From assembly GCA_044355655.1 (NCBI GenBank), contig JBIKXS010000029.1, positions 1-39,554 on the forward strand: a DNA stretch of 39,554 bases, given 5' to 3'. Shown piece after piece: positions 22,660 to 30,898 of the stretch. The notes beneath the pieces are model-generated. The model had not been told where the DNA came from, made no database searches, and saw nothing but the letters and a program-made list of their open reading frames with translations. Position 1 is the first letter of the stretch; each line of letters opens with the position of its first letter. Position numbers and translations under genes: made by a program. This DNA is from UBA3064 sp023258775. GTDB taxonomy: Bacteria; Pseudomonadota; Gammaproteobacteria; Burkholderiales; Burkholderiaceae_E.

Positions 22660-23559
22660 CTATCGGCTTAGCAAGCGCACACTGCCCTGATGGATAGTTT
22701 CAAGGCTTGGCAAGCGCCCTGAGCGTTGACTAAGAATACGCAAATACCCGCGATCATCAATCCCCTGACCAAGTGCTTCAAACCAATCTTCTTGCCCCTC
22801 GTCCTGGACCAAAAGTCGACGATCCCGCAAAACATCGCGAGTTTCGATAAGACTTGTAAAAGCAGCTAAGCCATGCCGCTCAAAATCAATCCAGCACTGA
22901 AGCAAGTCCTGGCTGACATACTTCGCAAGCGCCATACGCCAATCCCGATCAAGCAAATGTGCGACCGAATCACCGACTGAAAACAAAGCATCGGCTGGAA
23001 GGGCCTGCGGATCAGCACTTGGCATTTGAGGCAGCAAAAGATTGACACCAAGACCAATCACCAAACGGCTTTGTCCAGCGTGCTGTCGGGTTTCAATCAA
23101 GATACCGGCAAGCTTAGATAAGCCCTTTTCTTGGGTGAGCCGCACCAGATCATTGGGCCACTTCAGCCAGAGTTTTGAGTTGGCCTTGGCAGACAGCAGA
23201 CAAGCTTGAATTTCGAGTCGTTGGGCAACTGTAGCAGCGCACGCCAAGGAAAAGCCGGCAAGTCCTTCGGGCCAAGCTGCTTTATTTCGGTCAATCAACA
23301 GACTCATCAGTAAGCATGCGCCCGGCTCATCATGCCAGCGCTTTCGGTGCCGACCGCGACCAGCGCTCTGGTGGTCAGCAAGCAAACAGATCGCAGAAAG
23401 ATCATCAGCTCGCTCAGGACCGGCATGATGCCAGGGCTCGAGAAGCAGCCTTGCATTGGTCGAATCAACCTCAGGCTCCCAGCGCACGACGACCTCGCTC
23501 GTTTGCTGCGCGGCAGCATAAGCTTGTATCTTGGTCATGGATTCGATGATAGCCTGCAT
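22660..23559 (-). CDS. birA: Biotin--[acetyl-CoA-carboxylase] ligase
   Basis: Biotin protein ligase that activates biotin with ATP and attaches it to the carboxylase carrier protein. The 299-residue protein has the catalytic motif HQSAGRGRHRKRWHDEPG (about 60-77), LWLKWPNDLV and KLAGILIETR, followed by VIGLGVNLLLP. No DNA-binding domain precedes the ligase domain, so it is a monofunctional class I enzyme and not a repressor. The start ATG 23559 is uncertain (ATG 23538 is also possible), and no clear ribosome binding site was seen. It diverges from the VanZ gene. The usual partner coaX is not adjacent. Confidence 0.92.
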   Translation of the reverse strand: MQAIIESMTKIQAYAAAQQTSEVVVRWEPEVDSTNARLLLEPWHHAGPERADDLSAICLLADHQSAGRGRHRKRWHDEPGACLLMSLLIDRNKAAWPEGLAGFSLACAATVAQRLEIQACLLSAKANSKLWLKWPNDLVRLTQEKGLSKLAGILIETRQHAGQSRLVIGLGVNLLLPQMPSADPQALPADALFSVGDSVAHLLDRDWRMALAKYVSQDLLQCWIDFERHGLAAFTSLIETRDVLRDRRLLVQDEGQEDWFEALGQGIDDRGYLRILSQRSGRLPSLETIHQGSVRLLSR

Positions 23560-23594
23560 CAAGCAGCCGATTGCAAGCCGATCGCATCACCACC

Positions 23595-24893
23595 ATGGCC
23601 ACTTCCAAGTATTCGCGCGATTCAAAACGACCTTCACCGGGTTCGAGCAGCCCGGTCCTGTGGCTCTTGCTTGTGCTTTGGTCACTTGCCATCGTTTACG
23701 GTTCGCTGTGGCCCTGGCAGGACTGGCGTGAAATCGGCTCAGCACCTTGGGCTTTTTTGGGTGATCGATTGCCCCGCTATTGGACCTGGTTTGACCTTTT
23801 CAGCAACGTTGCCTTATACGCACCGCTTGGCTTGCTGCTCGCATTAAACGCGCCTTGGCCCAGCAGATCCAGGCTCTGGATTGCGCTTGTGATTGGAGGC
23901 CTCTTATCCCTATTCATCGAAACCGCACAAAGCTATCTTCCCCAGCGCGTACCCTCCCTGCTCGACGTCCTTGCCAACACAGTTGGCGCTTTGCTTGGCG
24001 GATTCGCCGCGGCGGGTCTTAGCAGACCCTGGCAGAAAATCCGCCGGCTAAGCCGTCATTGGTGGCATGAACAAGCGCAGTGGCCAGCGGTCCTTGTGAT
24101 TCTCTGGCTAGCGACGCGATCTGCGAGTCTTCTTAGCGCCATTCAGGCGAGTATTGCAACATCAGCACACTGGCCAACCGGTACCGAATCCATGGTTACG
24201 GGTTTTGGAATTGGTGTTGGCGCAGGCTGGCTCCTGGTTGAAAGCCTGCTCCTGAGCCTATTGCTCGCGCAACTTTGTCGCAATGTTTGGCTCTTTTGGT
24301 TGTGTCTTGGCAGCACGCAGTGCCTGCTGCTTGGAGGCTTGTTGTTGAATTTATTGTATAGGCCCTCATTGCACATGGGTGCCACGGGGGTTTTGCCGAT
24401 GCTGATATGGATGCTAATCCTCGCGGGTTGGGCATTCTGGCATCGGATCATAAGCCCGAGAGGCGCAGGCTTGCTTGGGCTTGGCATCGCGAGCTTATGG
24501 GCCTTGCGAACGCTCAGCGTCGTCGTGGTGGCGAGCCTTGTCGCTGAGGCCGAGCAATCGAGTCTCGGGCCTGGGCTGGGCCCTTCGCCAAGGGCAGAGC
24601 TCGGTCTTGGCGCCTGGCTATTGTCGCTACAAGATGCCTGGAGCATTGGACTTGCCAGCTGGCGATTGAGTTTGGATCCTTACTGGCAGGCGATGCTTGA
24701 TCTGTGGTTAGGACAACAACAAACCACCAAAGAGATCTTCGGCCGCACACCGGTTCTGGGTCGAAGCTTGCAGCATTTTGAAGCTGTGGTCTTACTTGTT
24801 CAAGAGCTCTGGCGCTGGATGTGTTTACTGTGGTTCGCGGTGGTGGCGCTTGAAGCAAAACAGGTCAGGATCCGGCCGCGACGCCGCCTATAA
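23595..24893 (+). CDS. VanZ-family membrane protein
   Basis: Integral membrane protein of 432 residues. The N-terminal third matches VanZ: a helix with LLLVLWSLAIVYGSLWPW, FDLFSNVALYAPLGLLLAL, then LSLFIETAQSYLPQRVPSLLDVLANTVGALLGG. The remaining part has about six further hydrophobic helices. VanZ proteins are tied to glycopeptide resistance in some Gram-positives, but in proteobacteria the function is unknown. ATG 23595 was chosen over TTG 23571. Only 35 bp separate its start from the divergent birA start. Confidence 0.85.
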   Translation: MATSKYSRDSKRPSPGSSSPVLWLLLVLWSLAIVYGSLWPWQDWREIGSAPWAFLGDRLPRYWTWFDLFSNVALYAPLGLLLALNAPWPSRSRLWIALVIGGLLSLFIETAQSYLPQRVPSLLDVLANTVGALLGGFAAAGLSRPWQKIRRLSRHWWHEQAQWPAVLVILWLATRSASLLSAIQASIATSAHWPTGTESMVTGFGIGVGAGWLLVESLLLSLLLAQLCRNVWLFWLCLGSTQCLLLGGLLLNLLYRPSLHMGATGVLPMLIWMLILAGWAFWHRIISPRGAGLLGLGIASLWALRTLSVVVVASLVAEAEQSSLGPGLGPSPRAELGLGAWLLSLQDAWSIGLASWRLSLDPYWQAMLDLWLGQQQTTKEIFGRTPVLGRSLQHFEAVVLLVQELWRWMCLLWFAVVALEAKQVRIRPRRRL

Positions 24894-24964
24894 TGCGAGC
24901 AGCCGCGCGCGCCATCGTGGGGCCTTTGTAGCGCTCCCCTTCAAACCCACGTCAGGTCTTTGCT

Positions 24965-25285
24965 ATGTTCTACCGCCATCATGTGTTTTTTTGTCTCAAT
25001 CAACGCGATGCCGGCAGGCCTTGTTGTGCGGCTCAGGGTGCAGAGGCACTGCAAGGCTTTGCCAAGGCGAGGATTAAAGCACTCGGGCTTCAGGGCGCTG
25101 GCGCGATTCGGATTAACAAGGCGGGATGCCTTGACCGATGCGAACTTGGCCCTGTTTTCGTGGTCTACCCTGAAGGTGTTTGGTACACCGCGGTCGACGA
25201 ACAAGACATCGAGGAAATTATCCAAACCCATCTTATCGGCGGAAAGATTGTTCAAAGGCTTCAATTGCCCCGTCAACCGCAGTGA
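24965..25285 (+). CDS. Thioredoxin-fold [2Fe-2S] ferredoxin
   Basis: Shethna-type [2Fe-2S] ferredoxin of 106 residues. The cluster Cys pattern is spread over VFFCLNQRDAGRPCC and INKAGCLDRCELGPVFVVYP, with a typical C-terminal WYTAVDEQDIEEII. Such proteins transfer electrons but partners are not known. It is followed immediately by the alpha/beta hydrolase, whose GTG start overlaps its TGA stop (GTGA). Such gene pairs recur in Burkholderiales (recollection, not checked). Confidence 0.88.
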   Translation: MFYRHHVFFCLNQRDAGRPCCAAQGAEALQGFAKARIKALGLQGAGAIRINKAGCLDRCELGPVFVVYPEGVWYTAVDEQDIEEIIQTHLIGGKIVQRLQLPRQPQ

Positions 25286-25929
25286 ACGCTCAAACACAAA
25301 CAAGATACTTTCAGATTCAGTCCCGGCGCATTGAGGTGCTGATTGATCAAGCCTCGAGTTCGCAGGGTTTGGCCCTGATTGCGCATCCTCATCCCTTGTT
25401 TGGTGGCACAAACCAGAACAAGGTGGTGCAAACCCTTGCGAGAGCATTTCTTGAGCAAGGCTACGACACCTGGCGACCGAATTTTCGCGGTGTTGGTGAA
25501 AGCGAAGGTCGCTACGACGAAGGTCGAGGTGAAACCGAGGATTTTTTATCGCTCTTGCAAGAGGCAAAAAGGCAGTATCCAGACTTGGGTACAGCGACAA
25601 GATGCCTGGCACTTGCAGGTTTTTCCTTCGGAAGCTATGTGGCAAGCATGGCTTTTGAAAAGCTCGGTTCGCTCGCACTGTGTGCAGATAAGCTGGTACT
25701 TGTCGGACCTGCTGCTTCGCGATTTCCGATGCCGACAGTCCCCGAACACAGCATCGTCATTCATGGCGAAGACGATGAAGTGGTTGCCCTTGCCGATGTC
25801 ATGGCATGGGCGCGTCCCATGGCGCTACCGGTTCTTGTCTTTCCACAAACATCCCACTTTTTCCACGGACGTTTGCCCTTACTCAAGCAACGGGTCTCTC
25901 AATGCTTGGCAAGGGGCAGGCAATACTAA
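25282..25929 (+). CDS. Alpha/beta hydrolase
   Basis: Serine hydrolase of 215 residues of the small dienelactone-hydrolase-like type. The HPHPLFGGTNQNKVVQTLAR segment forms the oxyanion region, GFSFGSYVA holds the nucleophile Ser, HGEDDEVV the catalytic Asp, and QTSHFFHGRL the His. The stretch WRPNFRGVGESEG is typical. Start GTG 25282 overlaps the ferredoxin stop; earlier in-frame starts lie deep inside the ferredoxin gene. Substrate not predictable. Confidence 0.88.
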   Translation: MNAQTQTRYFQIQSRRIEVLIDQASSSQGLALIAHPHPLFGGTNQNKVVQTLARAFLEQGYDTWRPNFRGVGESEGRYDEGRGETEDFLSLLQEAKRQYPDLGTATRCLALAGFSFGSYVASMAFEKLGSLALCADKLVLVGPAASRFPMPTVPEHSIVIHGEDDEVVALADVMAWARPMALPVLVFPQTSHFFHGRLPLLKQRVSQCLARGRQY

Positions 25930-25938
25930 GGAGTCGCT

Positions 25939-27378
25939 GTGTCTTTCCTACGGACCATTAGGCACACCGCCGCAGTGCCAAGGGCTAAGCTTCAAAGCCC
26001 TGGTGCAAACAGCGTGCATCGCTGGTTAGCTGCCTTAGCCCTTGCGATGCTGCCGATTCAATTGCCTTTGGCCGCTCAAACAAGCAAGGCTGACGCCGAT
26101 CAGCAAGGACAGGTGAGTAAAGCCGAGTCAGAAAAGCAAAGCCAGTCGAACAAGGCTGAGACCAACAAAGTAGGTCAAGCCGCAAAAGCCGAGGCGGACA
26201 AACCGACTCCGTCAAACAAGTCTGAAAGCGAATCAACGAAACGGCTCGATGCACCGAGCTTGGCAAAGGCTTCCGCACCTGCCTCTGCAATTGCTGCGAT
26301 CGGTCCAACGATTGCAGCAAAAGCATGGGTGCTTTACGACGTAAGCAGCCAACAGGTTTTAGCGGCACACGAAGCCGAGAAAACGCTCGACCCAGCCTCG
26401 CTTACAAAACTTATGACGGCATATTTGAGCTTCTCGGCCATTAAGGAAGGCCGACTAAAGCTCGATCAGCGCCCGCCCGTCTCGCAGAAGGCCTGGAAGG
26501 CGGTCGGTTCAAGAATGTTTGTCGATCCGGGTAAGCCAGCGACAGTCGATGAGCTGCTCAAAGGTATGATTGTGCAATCGGGTAACGATGCTTCAATGAT
26601 TCTTGCCGAAACGCTCGCTGGGTCTGAAGAAGCCTTTGCCCAGCAAATGAACCGCGAAGCCCAACGTATTGGCTTGAAGCATACTCAATACCGCAATTCA
26701 ACCGGTTTACCTGATAGCCAACACTACAGCAGCGCCTACGATTTGGCATTGCTTGCTTCGCGTTTAATTCGCGAATTTCCAGATCGTTATGCACTTTACT
26801 CACTACGCGAATACAGTTATAACAATATTAAACAGCCCAATCGAAACCGGCTTTTGGCGATCGACCCTAGCGTTGACGGATTGAAAACGGGACACACAGA
26901 AGCGGCTGGCTGGTGCCTGGTTGCATCGAGCCGCCGCAAAGACAACACAACCCAACAGGAACGGCGACTGATCTCGGTTGTGCTAGGCGCAGCATCAGAG
27001 TCGGCACGCCTTGTTGAGTCGCAAAAATTACTCAACTGGGGGTTTCAAAATACAGACGCGGTACTGTTGCATCCTGCTGGCAAACAAGTTGCGCAATATA
27101 AAGTCAGAAGAGGTGCAGCTTCCGAAGTCTTAGCGGGCTTTGAAGGCGCGCTCAGTGTGGTGGTTCCTAAAGGTAGTGGCGCGAGGGTCAAAACCGATTT
27201 GATTCGAGTTGACCCGCTTGTTGCCCCGATTGCCAAAGGACAGCGCATCGGCACCGCTCGAATCAGTCTCGACGGTCAGGCGATTTCAGAGGTACCTTTA
27301 GTCGCACTTAGCGAAGTGCCAACGGCGGGCTGGTTTGGACGGGCATGGGATACGGTCATGCAGTGGGTAGGTCTTTGA
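25939..27378 (+). CDS. dacC: D-alanyl-D-alanine carboxypeptidase (PBP5/6 family)
   Basis: Peptidase S11 that trims the terminal D-Ala from peptidoglycan pentapeptides in the periplasm. The 479-residue protein has an N-terminal signal (LAALALAMLPIQLPLAAQ), then a Lys/Ala/Glu/Ser-rich linker (about 49-110), then the active-site motifs S154-LT-K157, S214-G-N216 and K316-T-G318. A PBP5-type C-terminal domain ends in an amphipathic anchor (WFGRAWDTVMQWVGL). The linker is not usual for the family and is built from degenerate 11-residue repeats. GTG 25939 has AAGGAG 5 nt upstream. D-Ala released here may be used by the downstream aminotransferase. Confidence 0.93.
   Translation: MSFLRTIRHTAAVPRAKLQSPGANSVHRWLAALALAMLPIQLPLAAQTSKADADQQGQVSKAESEKQSQSNKAETNKVGQAAKAEADKPTPSNKSESESTKRLDAPSLAKASAPASAIAAIGPTIAAKAWVLYDVSSQQVLAAHEAEKTLDPASLTKLMTAYLSFSAIKEGRLKLDQRPPVSQKAWKAVGSRMFVDPGKPATVDELLKGMIVQSGNDASMILAETLAGSEEAFAQQMNREAQRIGLKHTQYRNSTGLPDSQHYSSAYDLALLASRLIREFPDRYALYSLREYSYNNIKQPNRNRLLAIDPSVDGLKTGHTEAAGWCLVASSRRKDNTTQQERRLISVVLGAASESARLVESQKLLNWGFQNTDAVLLHPAGKQVAQYKVRRGAASEVLAGFEGALSVVVPKGSGARVKTDLIRVDPLVAPIAKGQRIGTARISLDGQAISEVPLVALSEVPTAGWFGRAWDTVMQWVGL
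26083..26235 (+). repeat. Degenerate 33-bp repeats in the dacC linker
   Basis: Residues 49-99 form about four and a half copies of an 11-residue unit beginning (S/N/A)K(A/S)(E/D): SKADADQQGQV, SKAESEKQSQS, NKAETNKVGQA, AKAEADKPTPS and NKSESES. At the DNA level the period is 33 bp but the copies are diverged. It probably forms an extended or helical spacer between membrane export signal and enzyme domain. Confidence 0.75.
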
Positions 27379-27399
27379 TGTTGTCAAAAGGATAAGCGT

Positions 27400-28311
27400 A
27401 TGCATGCAAGTCAGCTTAACTCAAGTGCGATAAACGCGACTGAATTCAATGAAGATGAAACGACCGTTTATTTGAACGGCGAATTTCTGCCGCTTAGCCA
27501 GGCGAAAATTCCCGTGCTCGATCGAGGTTTCATTTTTGGTGACGGCATTTATGAAGTAGTCCCCGCGTATGCACGGCGATTGTTTCGTTGGCCTGAACAT
27601 CTGGCACGCTTAAAGCGCAGCCTTGCAAAGATAAGGATTGATAATCCTTATAGCGATACGCAATGGTTGGCTCTCATTGAATCCCTGATTCACAAACATC
27701 CTTGGTCTGAGCAATTCGTTTACTTGCACATCACCCGAGGGGTTGCCAAGCGCGATCATGCCTTCCCGAAGTCGAGCAAAGCGACGGTTTTTGCAATGAC
27801 ATCTCAACTGCAACCTGTCCCCGAACAATTGCGCCGTGAAGGCGTTGCCGCGATAACCCTTGACGATCAGCGCTGGCTGCACTGCGACATTAAATCGATT
27901 TCCTTGCTGGGTAATGTATTGGCAAGACAGGCTGCGGTTGATGCATCGGCGGCAGAGTGCATTCAGTTTCGTGACGGCCAAATGACCGAAGGCTCATCAA
28001 GCAATATCTGGCTTGTGCGCCATGGCGAGGTACTGGGCGCACCAGTTGATCACCGCATTCTTGAGGGGATTCGTGTTGGTTTAATGGAAAGCCTCTGCAA
28101 GCGCTGTGGCATTGCTTTTCGAAGCGCAGCAATCAGCCGCGAAGAGATCTTTCAAGCCGACGAGCTGCTGTTGACTTCAGCGACCAAAGAAGTCCTGGCG
28201 ATTACCCGCCTCGATCAGCAGGTGGTCGGCAACGGCAAACCTGGGCCGATTTATGAGCAACTTTATCGAGCTTATCAAGAAGCAATAGCAGATAACGGAG
28301 CGCACCAATAG
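27400..28311 (+). CDS. dat: D-amino acid aminotransferase
   Basis: Class IV PLP-dependent aminotransferase of 303 residues. It shows VYLNGEFLPLSQAKIPVLDR, the GFIFGDGIYEVVPAY motif, the PLP-Lys in CDIKSISLLGNVLARQ, the Glu region MTEGSSSNIW and the cofactor-binding LLTSATKEVLAIT. The pattern fits D-amino acid aminotransferase better than branched-chain or aminodeoxychorismate enzymes. It exchanges D-Ala and 2-oxoglutarate for pyruvate and D-Glu. It lies 21 bp after dacC and before ybeD, lipB and lipA, an order common in Burkholderiales. The first 18 residues are a non-conserved extension. Confidence 0.9.
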   Translation: MHASQLNSSAINATEFNEDETTVYLNGEFLPLSQAKIPVLDRGFIFGDGIYEVVPAYARRLFRWPEHLARLKRSLAKIRIDNPYSDTQWLALIESLIHKHPWSEQFVYLHITRGVAKRDHAFPKSSKATVFAMTSQLQPVPEQLRREGVAAITLDDQRWLHCDIKSISLLGNVLARQAAVDASAAECIQFRDGQMTEGSSSNIWLVRHGEVLGAPVDHRILEGIRVGLMESLCKRCGIAFRSAAISREEIFQADELLLTSATKEVLAITRLDQQVVGNGKPGPIYEQLYRAYQEAIADNGAHQ

Positions 28312-28364
28312 GGCGGCAGCATGCAAATTGAACCCGCATTGAATTAAACAGCATAGGGTCGAGC

Positions 28365-28631
28365 ATGCAAGTTGAGGACAGCCTATTGCAGTTTCCTTGT
28401 GACTTTCCAATCAAAGTCATGGGCAAGAACGTTCCAGAATTTTCTCAAGTAATCTGTGCGCTGATCTGTGATCATGCCCCGGATTTCGATCCAGCAAAGC
28501 TTGAAATTCGGGCATCAAGCAAGGCGAACTATATTGGCTTGACTGCGACGATTCGCGCTGTTTCGCGCGCTCAACTCGACGGACTTTATCTTGCACTCAC
28601 CAGCCATCCCCTGGTGAAAATCGTGCTTTAG
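28365..28631 (+). CDS. ybeD: YbeD/DUF493 family protein
   Basis: Small protein of 88 residues of the YbeD (DUF493) family: FPCDFPIKVMGKNVPEF near the start, SSKANYIGLTATIRAVSRAQ and a C-terminal ALTSHPLVKIVL. It has an ACT-like fold and is a usual neighbour of lipB. Its function is unclear, although a link to lipoate metabolism is often suggested. A short upstream ORF (28321-28347) starts with almost the same 12 bases (ATGCAA-x-TTGA). It precedes lipB by 13 bp. Confidence 0.9.
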   Translation: MQVEDSLLQFPCDFPIKVMGKNVPEFSQVICALICDHAPDFDPAKLEIRASSKANYIGLTATIRAVSRAQLDGLYLALTSHPLVKIVL

Positions 28632-28644
28632 GCGCCTTGCTAAG

Positions 28645-29355
28645 TTGAATATACGACTGCGTTTTTTGGGGATCAGTGGCTACGCTGATTGCTTAAAGGC
28701 AATGCAAGCGTTCACGAAAAACCGCGATAAGGATCAAGATGACGAACTCTGGATGGTCCAGCATCCACCGGTTTTCACCCTGGGCAAAGCCGCAGCCCGC
28801 GAGCATGTACTTGATGCCGGCAACATTCCTGTATTGGCAAGCGAACGAGGCGGACAAGTCACTTATCACGGCCCAGGACAGGTGATTGCTTATGTGATGC
28901 TGGATTTAGCAAGGCGTAAGCTTCTGGTCCGAGAGTTTGTTTATTTACTAGAGCAATCATGCATCAACCTTTTAAGCACATGGGGCATTGCGGCCGAGCG
29001 ACGACAAGGCGCACCTGGTGTTTACCTGCCGGCAGATCAGGGATCAGAGTCATCAGAGTCGCTTGATCCGAATCTTGAATCCCGAATCCAGGATCTTGGT
29101 CACCATATAAAAATTGCTGCGCTTGGTTTAAAGATAAGCCGCTCATGCAGTTATCACGGGCTTGCTCTAAATGTTGCGATGGACTTAGCCCCATTTCGAC
29201 AAATTCACCCTTGTGGCTTCCCGGGTCTTGCGGTCACCGACATGCAAAGCTGTCTAGGCTATGCTCCTGATTGCAGTCAAATCGAACACGAACTCGCTGC
29301 ATCGATTGCAGCCTGTCTAGATGCCCATTCCATGAAACAACGGACCACACCATGA
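28645..29355 (+). CDS. lipB: Octanoyltransferase LipB
   Basis: Transfers octanoyl from acyl carrier protein to lipoyl domains of 2-oxoacid dehydrogenases and glycine cleavage H protein. Motifs are LWMVQHPPVFTLGK, RGGQVTYHGPGQ, the catalytic Lys156 in HIKIAALGLKISR and the catalytic Cys190 in HPCGFPGLAVTDM. At 236 residues it is somewhat longer than usual because of a Ser/Asp/Glu-rich insert (about 131-152). The start is TTG 28645; no ATG is available upstream of the conserved part. The stop overlaps the lipA start (ATGA). Confidence 0.93.
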   Translation: MNIRLRFLGISGYADCLKAMQAFTKNRDKDQDDELWMVQHPPVFTLGKAAAREHVLDAGNIPVLASERGGQVTYHGPGQVIAYVMLDLARRKLLVREFVYLLEQSCINLLSTWGIAAERRQGAPGVYLPADQGSESSESLDPNLESRIQDLGHHIKIAALGLKISRSCSYHGLALNVAMDLAPFRQIHPCGFPGLAVTDMQSCLGYAPDCSQIEHELAASIAACLDAHSMKQRTTP

Positions 29356-30329
29356 GTGATAACGCCGAAGTTCTTAGCAGCAAGCAAAAGGAAAAGGGAC
29401 AGGCAAAAACCGCGCGGATCCCAATCAAGATCGTTCCGCAAGCTGGACCTAGCTTGGCCAAACCCGACTGGATCCGCGTGAAGGCGCCCTCGGCGCAATC
29501 GCGCTTTCATGAGATCAAAGGTATCTTGCGCGATAAAGGTTTGCATACGGTTTGTGAGGAAGCTTCCTGCCCGAATATCGGTGAGTGCTTTGGCAAAGGC
29601 ACGGCAACCTTCATGGTCATGGGTGATCTTTGTACCCGTCGCTGCCCTTTTTGTGATGTGGGGCACGGGCGCCCCCTCGCCTTAAACCCTGATGAGCCAA
29701 GTCAACTTGCAGATACGGTTGCGGCACTGAAGTTACGCTATGTGGTGATTACGAGCGTGGATCGCGACGATTTGCGTGATGGCGGGGCCCAGCACTTTAT
29801 CGATTGCATCCGTGCCGTAAGAGAAAGCTCGCCGCAAACCCTCATTGAAGTGTTGGTGCCTGATTTTCGAGGACGTCTCGAGCGAGCGCTAAATATTCTA
29901 GAACAGTCGCCGCCCGATGTGATGAACCATAACCTGGAAACCGTGCCAAGGCTTTATCGCCAGGCAAGACCGGGATCAGATTTTGAACATTCCTTGCGCT
30001 TGCTATCAAGCTTTAAAGAGCGACTACCCGCGATACCCACCAAATCTGGACTGATGCTCGGTTTAGGCGAAACCGATGAGGAGGTGATTGAGGTGATGCG
30101 AGCCATGCGTGACCACCAGATCGACATGATTACGATCGGACAATACCTTGCGCCCTCACAGAATCATTTGCCGGTGCAACGCTATGTGCATCCCAGCGAC
30201 TTCGAGCGTTTTGAGGCGACCGCCAAAGCCCTGGGCTTTCAGCACGCCGCCGTCGGTCCCATGGTGCGCTCCTCATACCATGCTGACCAAATGGCACATC
30301 AGGCGGGTTTTGCCATGTCGCCTGGATGA
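29352..30329 (+). CDS. lipA: Lipoyl synthase LipA
   Basis: Radical SAM enzyme that inserts two sulfurs into octanoyl groups made by LipB. The auxiliary cluster Cys residues C68, C73 and C79 lie in VCEEASCPNIGEC. The radical SAM motif is C94-x3-C98-x2-C101 (CTRRCPFCD). The C-terminal PMVRSSYHAD keeps the conserved Arg-Ser-Ser. The 325-residue length is normal. ATG 29352 overlaps the lipB stop by four bases, while the longer frame would overlap lipB. The last 31 bases overlap the convergent carboxymuconolactone decarboxylase-like gene. Confidence 0.96.
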   Translation: MSDNAEVLSSKQKEKGQAKTARIPIKIVPQAGPSLAKPDWIRVKAPSAQSRFHEIKGILRDKGLHTVCEEASCPNIGECFGKGTATFMVMGDLCTRRCPFCDVGHGRPLALNPDEPSQLADTVAALKLRYVVITSVDRDDLRDGGAQHFIDCIRAVRESSPQTLIEVLVPDFRGRLERALNILEQSPPDVMNHNLETVPRLYRQARPGSDFEHSLRLLSSFKERLPAIPTKSGLMLGLGETDEEVIEVMRAMRDHQIDMITIGQYLAPSQNHLPVQRYVHPSDFERFEATAKALGFQHAAVGPMVRSSYHADQMAHQAGFAMSPG

Positions 30330-30847
30330 ATGCCGGTTGCCACCAAAAATCGCGAGACCATGTTGTACGCTGCCGTCACGCCGCAAAGTTCGATAACCTC
30401 TTGATCGCTTAAGTGTTGCCGCAGGCGCTGCATCAAGATTTCTCCGACGCGAACCTCTCGCGTCATCGCCACAATTACGGCAAGCGCGCATCGCTCTAAA
30501 TCATTAAACAAAACCTGATCACCCATCGCAGCTAATGGATCGCGAAGCGCCTGTACTTGGGCTTCACTGCCACCGGCTTTGATCAAGAGCGGCGCGTGTT
30601 GAACGAATTCATACTCGGCACCGTTTAGTACGGCGACCGTACACATTGAAAGTTCACGCAACAATGGACTCAAGGAGAGTTCACTTCGCACAGCCCCAAG
30701 GAAAACATTCCAGCCCCGAGCAAAGGCCGGGGAATGCAATAGCATGCGATCCAAATGAAGAAGCTCGCCCCCACGTCGTTGGCGGATCGCTGCGACAACA
30801 TCGGCTGGCTCATTGAGGTCTTCGGGCAAATAGGGAATATGGGGCAT
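30299..30847 (-). CDS. Carboxymuconolactone decarboxylase family protein
   Basis: AhpD/CMD-like protein of 182 residues. It has LHLDRMLLHSPAFARGWNVF at about 31-50, RELSMCTVAVLNGAEYEFVQHAP in the core and QEVIELCGVTAAYNMVSRFL in the last third. The CxxC of AhpD peroxidases is absent (one Cys at CTVAV), so it fits the CMD-like branch without peroxidase activity. Its function is unknown. It overlaps the 3' end of lipA and diverges from the LD-carboxypeptidase gene across 51 bp. Confidence 0.87.
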   Translation of the reverse strand: MPHIPYLPEDLNEPADVVAAIRQRRGGELLHLDRMLLHSPAFARGWNVFLGAVRSELSLSPLLRELSMCTVAVLNGAEYEFVQHAPLLIKAGGSEAQVQALRDPLAAMGDQVLFNDLERCALAVIVAMTREVRVGEILMQRLRQHLSDQEVIELCGVTAAYNMVSRFLVATGIHPGDMAKPA

Positions 30848-30898
30848 GCTGACATCCTTGCTTGGGCGCGAAAAGCCTCAGAATATGGCAGACTCAAA

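Noticed and set aside
24143..24646. 167-codon open frame on the minus strand inside the VanZ gene
   Set aside because: Fully antisense to a gene with clear membrane-protein features; composition is shadow-like and no family motif is seen.
24941..25678. 245-codon minus-strand open frame
   Set aside because: Antisense to the ferredoxin and alpha/beta hydrolase genes, both of which show catalytic or cluster motifs; no recognisable domain.
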